From: Carbonactinospora thermoautotrophica
GTDB lineage: Bacteria; Actinomycetota; Actinomycetes; Streptomycetales; Carbonactinosporaceae
Direction of reading: 5' to 3'
NCBI RefSeq assembly: GCF_001543895.1
Contig: NZ_JYIJ01000018.1
Coordinates: forward strand, 682,001 to 746,000
DNA: 64,000 nucleotides
Under the pieces are notes generated by a model that made no database searches, was not told where the DNA came from, and saw only the letters and a program-made list of their open reading frames with translations. Position numbers and translations under genes: made by a program. Every line of letters begins with the position of its first letter. Positions within the stretch are counted from its first letter, which is position 1. Below, piece by piece: positions 61,418 through 64,000 of the stretch.

Positions 61418-61930
61418 ATGACGACTGCGATCAGCAGGAACCAGAGGGTGATCCATGTGCCCGCCGGAGAGGGACCGGCGCTGTGGGTGCCCGAGGACAC
61501 GGTTTCGCCCGATGCGACCTCCTCGGTCAAAGCGACCTACATAGTCAAAGCGACCGCGGAGATCACCGGGGGTTCGCTGTCTTTCGTGGAGGCTTCCGTA
61601 CCGCCGGGCAGCGGCCCGCCTCCCCACGTGCACGCCGACTCAGATGAGGCGTACTACATCCTGTCTGGTCGGTTCGAGGTGCTCGACGGCGACCGGACGT
61701 TGGTGGCGAAGCCCGGGGACTTCGTTTACATCCCGCGCAATACGCTGCATCGATTCAAGAACGTCGGCGTCGACGCGGCACGGTTGCTCTTCCTCTTCAC
61801 GCCGGCTGGATTCGAGCGTCTCTTCTTCGAGGTCGGTCAGCCGGCCCGTCCCGGTGAGCCCGCCCCACTGGTGGGGCCGGATGACGTGCGCAAGGCGGCC
61901 GAGGTCGGGCCGCGCTTCTTCGGGGCGTAG
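61418..61930 (+). CDS. Cupin domain protein 2
   Basis: A 170-residue cupin distinct from cupin 1. PHVHADSDEAYYILSGRFEVL holds two His and a Glu, and KPGDFVYIPRNTLHRFKNVG carries the third His. The C-terminal part FLFTPAGFERLFFEVGQPA is typical of quercetinase-like cupins of secondary metabolism. GGAAGGG precedes the start; GTG 61415 is equally possible. The SDR gene follows after 71 bases. Confidence 0.85.
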   Translation: MTTAISRNQRVIHVPAGEGPALWVPEDTVSPDATSSVKATYIVKATAEITGGSLSFVEASVPPGSGPPPHVHADSDEAYYILSGRFEVLDGDRTLVAKPGDFVYIPRNTLHRFKNVGVDAARLLFLFTPAGFERLFFEVGQPARPGEPAPLVGPDDVRKAAEVGPRFFGA

Positions 61931-62001
61931 CCGCCGGTCCGGCGTCGTCCATCGATCCCACCAACACGTCACGAAACGAGCAAGAAGCAGAAGGGAACTG
62001 C

Positions 62002-62760
62002 ATGAGCACGCGTTTCGCCGGCAAGGTCGCTCTGGTGACCGGCGGTGGCTCGGGTATCGGTCGAGCCACCGCGTTGGCCTTCGCCCGGGAGGGCGCGGCC
62101 GTGGTGGTCGCCGGCCGCAACCCAGAGCCGCTCACCGAGACCGTGAAGCTCATCGAGGCTGACGGCGGGCGAGCCGCTGTGGTCACCGCCGACATCACTC
62201 GGAGCGCGGACGTGGCCCGTCTTGTCGAGACGACCGCGGAGCGGTACGGCGGGCTGCACATCGCCTTCAACAACGCCGGTGTCTTCACCGCGGGCCCGCT
62301 GGTCGACCTCGACGAGGCTGAGTGGGCCAGGATCATCGAGATCAACGTGACCGGCACCTGGCTCTCGATGAAGCACGAGATCGCGTACATGCGCGAGCAC
62401 GGCGGCGGTGTGATCATCAACATGTCCTCGTCCGTCGGCCCGCACATCACGGTGCCCGGGCTGGGCGCCTACGCCGCCTCCAAGGCCGCGGTGAGCTCCC
62501 TGACCCGCACCGCCGCGCGTGAGCACATCCGCGACGGAATCCGCATCAACGCGATCAGCCCTGGACCCTGCGACACCCCCATGTCCATGCTGCCTGGGGA
62601 GACCGAGGCCGAGCGCGCTGAGCGCATGAAGGAGCAGGTCCCCATCGGCCGGGTTGGCACGCTTGAGGAAGTGGCCGCCACCGTGCTGTGGCTGGCCTCC
62701 CCGGAGTCCGGCTTCGCCGTGGGCCATGACCTGGTCATCGACGGAGGCGGCAGCGCCTGA
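62002..62760 (+). CDS. SDR family oxidoreductase (cluster-associated)
   Basis: A 252-residue classical SDR: VTGGGSGIGRATALAFAREG for the cofactor, VVAGRN after strand 2 (Arg favours NADP), NNAGVF, the catalytic Ser in NMSSSVGPH, YAASK for Tyr and Lys, and SPGPCDTPM. AGAAGGGA precedes ATG 62002. It belongs with cupin 2 as the plus-strand arm of the metabolite cluster. The substrate is unknown. Confidence 0.9.
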   Translation: MSTRFAGKVALVTGGGSGIGRATALAFAREGAAVVVAGRNPEPLTETVKLIEADGGRAAVVTADITRSADVARLVETTAERYGGLHIAFNNAGVFTAGPLVDLDEAEWARIIEINVTGTWLSMKHEIAYMREHGGGVIINMSSSVGPHITVPGLGAYAASKAAVSSLTRTAAREHIRDGIRINAISPGPCDTPMSMLPGETEAERAERMKEQVPIGRVGTLEEVAATVLWLASPESGFAVGHDLVIDGGGSA

Positions 62761-62816
62761 CAGATCCCCCGGCTGGGGTCGCCCCCGGGCGACCCCAGCC
62801 GGATCGCACCCGCTGC

Positions 62817-64000
62817 CTACTGATCCGCGGCTTCGTGCGTCAGGACCAGCCGGGTCAACTCGACGCGGCTGGACACACCCAGCTTGGTGAAGGCGTGCCG
62901 CAAATGACTGCTCACGGTGTGCGGAGACAGGAACAAACGCTGGGCGACCTCCCGGTTGGTCAAGCCGTCGGCGACCAGCCGCACCACGCGCAGCTCCGAT
63001 TCGGTCAGGCTGGACCAGCCGCTGCGCGCATGCCGTGAACCCTGGATCTTGCGCCGCACCCCCAGCCTGCGCAGCCGACGCTGCACCCGTGCCGCGTCGC
63101 GCTGGGCGCCGCTGTTCAGGTAGTGGGTGAGGGCCTCCTCCAGCAGCGCCACCGCCTCCTGGCGATGTCCCGCGGCATCCTCGGCCAGCGCGGTGTCCTC
63201 CAGCGCCGAGGCCCGGTCCAGCGGGCGAGGGCTGGCGCGATACGCCTGTACGGCGGCGCGCAGGATGCCGAGATCTCTGGAGAACAACCCCTCAGCGTGC
63301 GCGGAGGCGCCGACGAGGGAGGCCACGGCGGGGTTGCGCTCGGCCAGTCCTCGCGCCGCCTCCAGGACTGCCTCGGCCCGCTCTGGGGCGTCGGCTCGCA
63401 GCGCGATCCGCACCAGGTGCGGACCAGCCCAGGGGGCCAGGGTGAGCAACGACGCTTGCCGTGGCAGAGCGTCGTACAGGTCAGCCAGCGTTTCGAAGGC
63501 TTTCTGCGGCCGGCCGTCGGCTTCCTGGTACAAGGCCAGCTTCCAGGCCAGGAGCTTCGGCCCTATGCCGACGCCTTCCGCGGCCAAGCGCTGGGCCTGC
63601 TCCAGGTACCGGCGGGCCGTGGGCAGCTCGCCGCGCCGCACGGCCACCTCGCTGAGCGTGGTGAGCAGCGAGGGGAGCAACGCCGAGGCGGTCAGTTGCT
63701 CGGCCACTTGCACCCCGGCCTCGGCCTCCGCCTCGGCCTCGTCCAGCTGCCCCGCGGCCAGGCGCAGCTCGGCCAGGAAGCAGTGCCACAGCGGATGGGA
63801 CCACGCGGTGCCCAGCTCATCCGCTTCGCGTCGCCCGAGCTCGTACACGGCGTCGGCCTCGGTGAAGCGGTCCGCCGCGACCAGGGCACGGCCGAGCCAC
63901 AGCCGGGGATGCCGGTGCCGCGCCTCGCCAGCTTCGCCGTCGGCCAGCCGCACGGCGTCGCGCGCCAAGTCGATGGCGGTCTCCAGGTCGCCGCGGGAGC
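62817..64000 (-). CDS. LuxR family (LAL-type) regulator, C-terminal part
   Basis: The minus-strand frame is open to the window edge, so at least 394 C-terminal residues of a larger protein are seen; the N-terminal ATPase domain expected of LAL regulators would lie beyond 64000. The visible part is a series of TPR-like helical repeats (for example LWHCFLAELRLAAGQLDEAE, RRYLEQAQRLAAEGVGIGPK), followed by the LuxR HTH LTESELRVVRLVADGLTNRE and LFLSPHTVSSHLRHAFTKLG. It is a candidate activator of the adjoining cluster. Confidence 0.9.
   Translation of the reverse strand, partial: SRGDLETAIDLARDAVRLADGEAGEARHRHPRLWLGRALVAADRFTEADAVYELGRREADELGTAWSHPLWHCFLAELRLAAGQLDEAEAEAEAGVQVAEQLTASALLPSLLTTLSEVAVRRGELPTARRYLEQAQRLAAEGVGIGPKLLAWKLALYQEADGRPQKAFETLADLYDALPRQASLLTLAPWAGPHLVRIALRADAPERAEAVLEAARGLAERNPAVASLVGASAHAEGLFSRDLGILRAAVQAYRASPRPLDRASALEDTALAEDAAGHRQEAVALLEEALTHYLNSGAQRDAARVQRRLRRLGVRRKIQGSRHARSGWSSLTESELRVVRLVADGLTNREVAQRLFLSPHTVSSHLRHAFTKLGVSSRVELTRLVLTHEAADQ

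Overview
The window is high-GC DNA from an actinomycete. The evidence is GC-rich codon use with many GTG starts and ATGA/GTGA overlaps, coenzyme F420 genes (fgd and a fused fbiC), a Rv0338c-like Fe-S reductase, LAL-type LuxR and FCD-GntR regulators, and IS982/IS701/IS256-type elements. I cannot name the genus. No tRNA, rRNA or CRISPR array was seen. The chromosome looks worn: at least nine gene or IS fragments lie between intact genes.

Layout. (1) 0.1-2.7 kb: minus-strand ABC-2 exporter. 2.8-6.4 kb: promoter with a TetR-type palindrome, a phosphotransferase relic, then SDR, F420 LLM oxidoreductase, MaoC hydratase and a FabG-like SDR. (2) 6.6-10.2 kb: long 6-phosphogluconate dehydrogenase, an endonuclease V-like protein with altered catalytic positions, relics of xylulokinase and gnd, and a DeoR regulator. 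(3) 10.7-28.4 kb: a probable LacI regulon. PEP carboxykinase, two aldehyde dehydrogenases, nucleoside hydrolase, a cupin, a flavin-binding protein, two copies of a GATase1-like gene, ribokinase, the LacI repressor and NAMPT are accompanied by recurring sites close to TAGAAACGTATCA. The GATase1-like gene is duplicated as an 851-bp near-identical inverted repeat flanking ribokinase and lacI, and the two copies have decayed in complementary ways. (4) 28.4-36.2 kb: NAMPT, HAD phosphatase and PRPP synthetase, then F420-dependent glucose-6-phosphate dehydrogenase, FO synthase and 6-phosphogluconolactonase. (5) 36.3-40.5 kb: probable glutarate/glutaryl-CoA degradation (GntR, CoA transferase, GcdH, 3-hydroxyacyl-CoA dehydrogenase). 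(6) 40.6-42.4 kb: an IS element and an adjoining MITE-like element. (7) 42.4-49.8 kb: tkt-tal-glpX-gnd-pgi behind a phased repeat array. (8) 50-51 kb: IS982 element. (9) 51.7 kb to the window end: part of a secondary-metabolite cluster with DAHP synthase, PhzE-type ADIC synthase, a bicovalent-flavin oxidase, an aromatic hydroxylase, an exporter, two cupins, an SDR and a LuxR regulator cut by the window edge.

How it may fit together (inference). Nucleosides would be split to ribose, phosphorylated by ribokinase, and either activated to PRPP for nicotinamide salvage or passed through tkt/tal/glpX/pgi back to glucose-6-phosphate. That can be oxidised by Fgd, Pgl and Gnd, yielding F420H2 and NAD(P)H. 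No zwf/opcA is present beside tal, so the F420 enzyme is the only glucose-6-phosphate dehydrogenase visible here. The cluster at the right edge draws on chorismate, and its own DAHP synthase would raise that supply.
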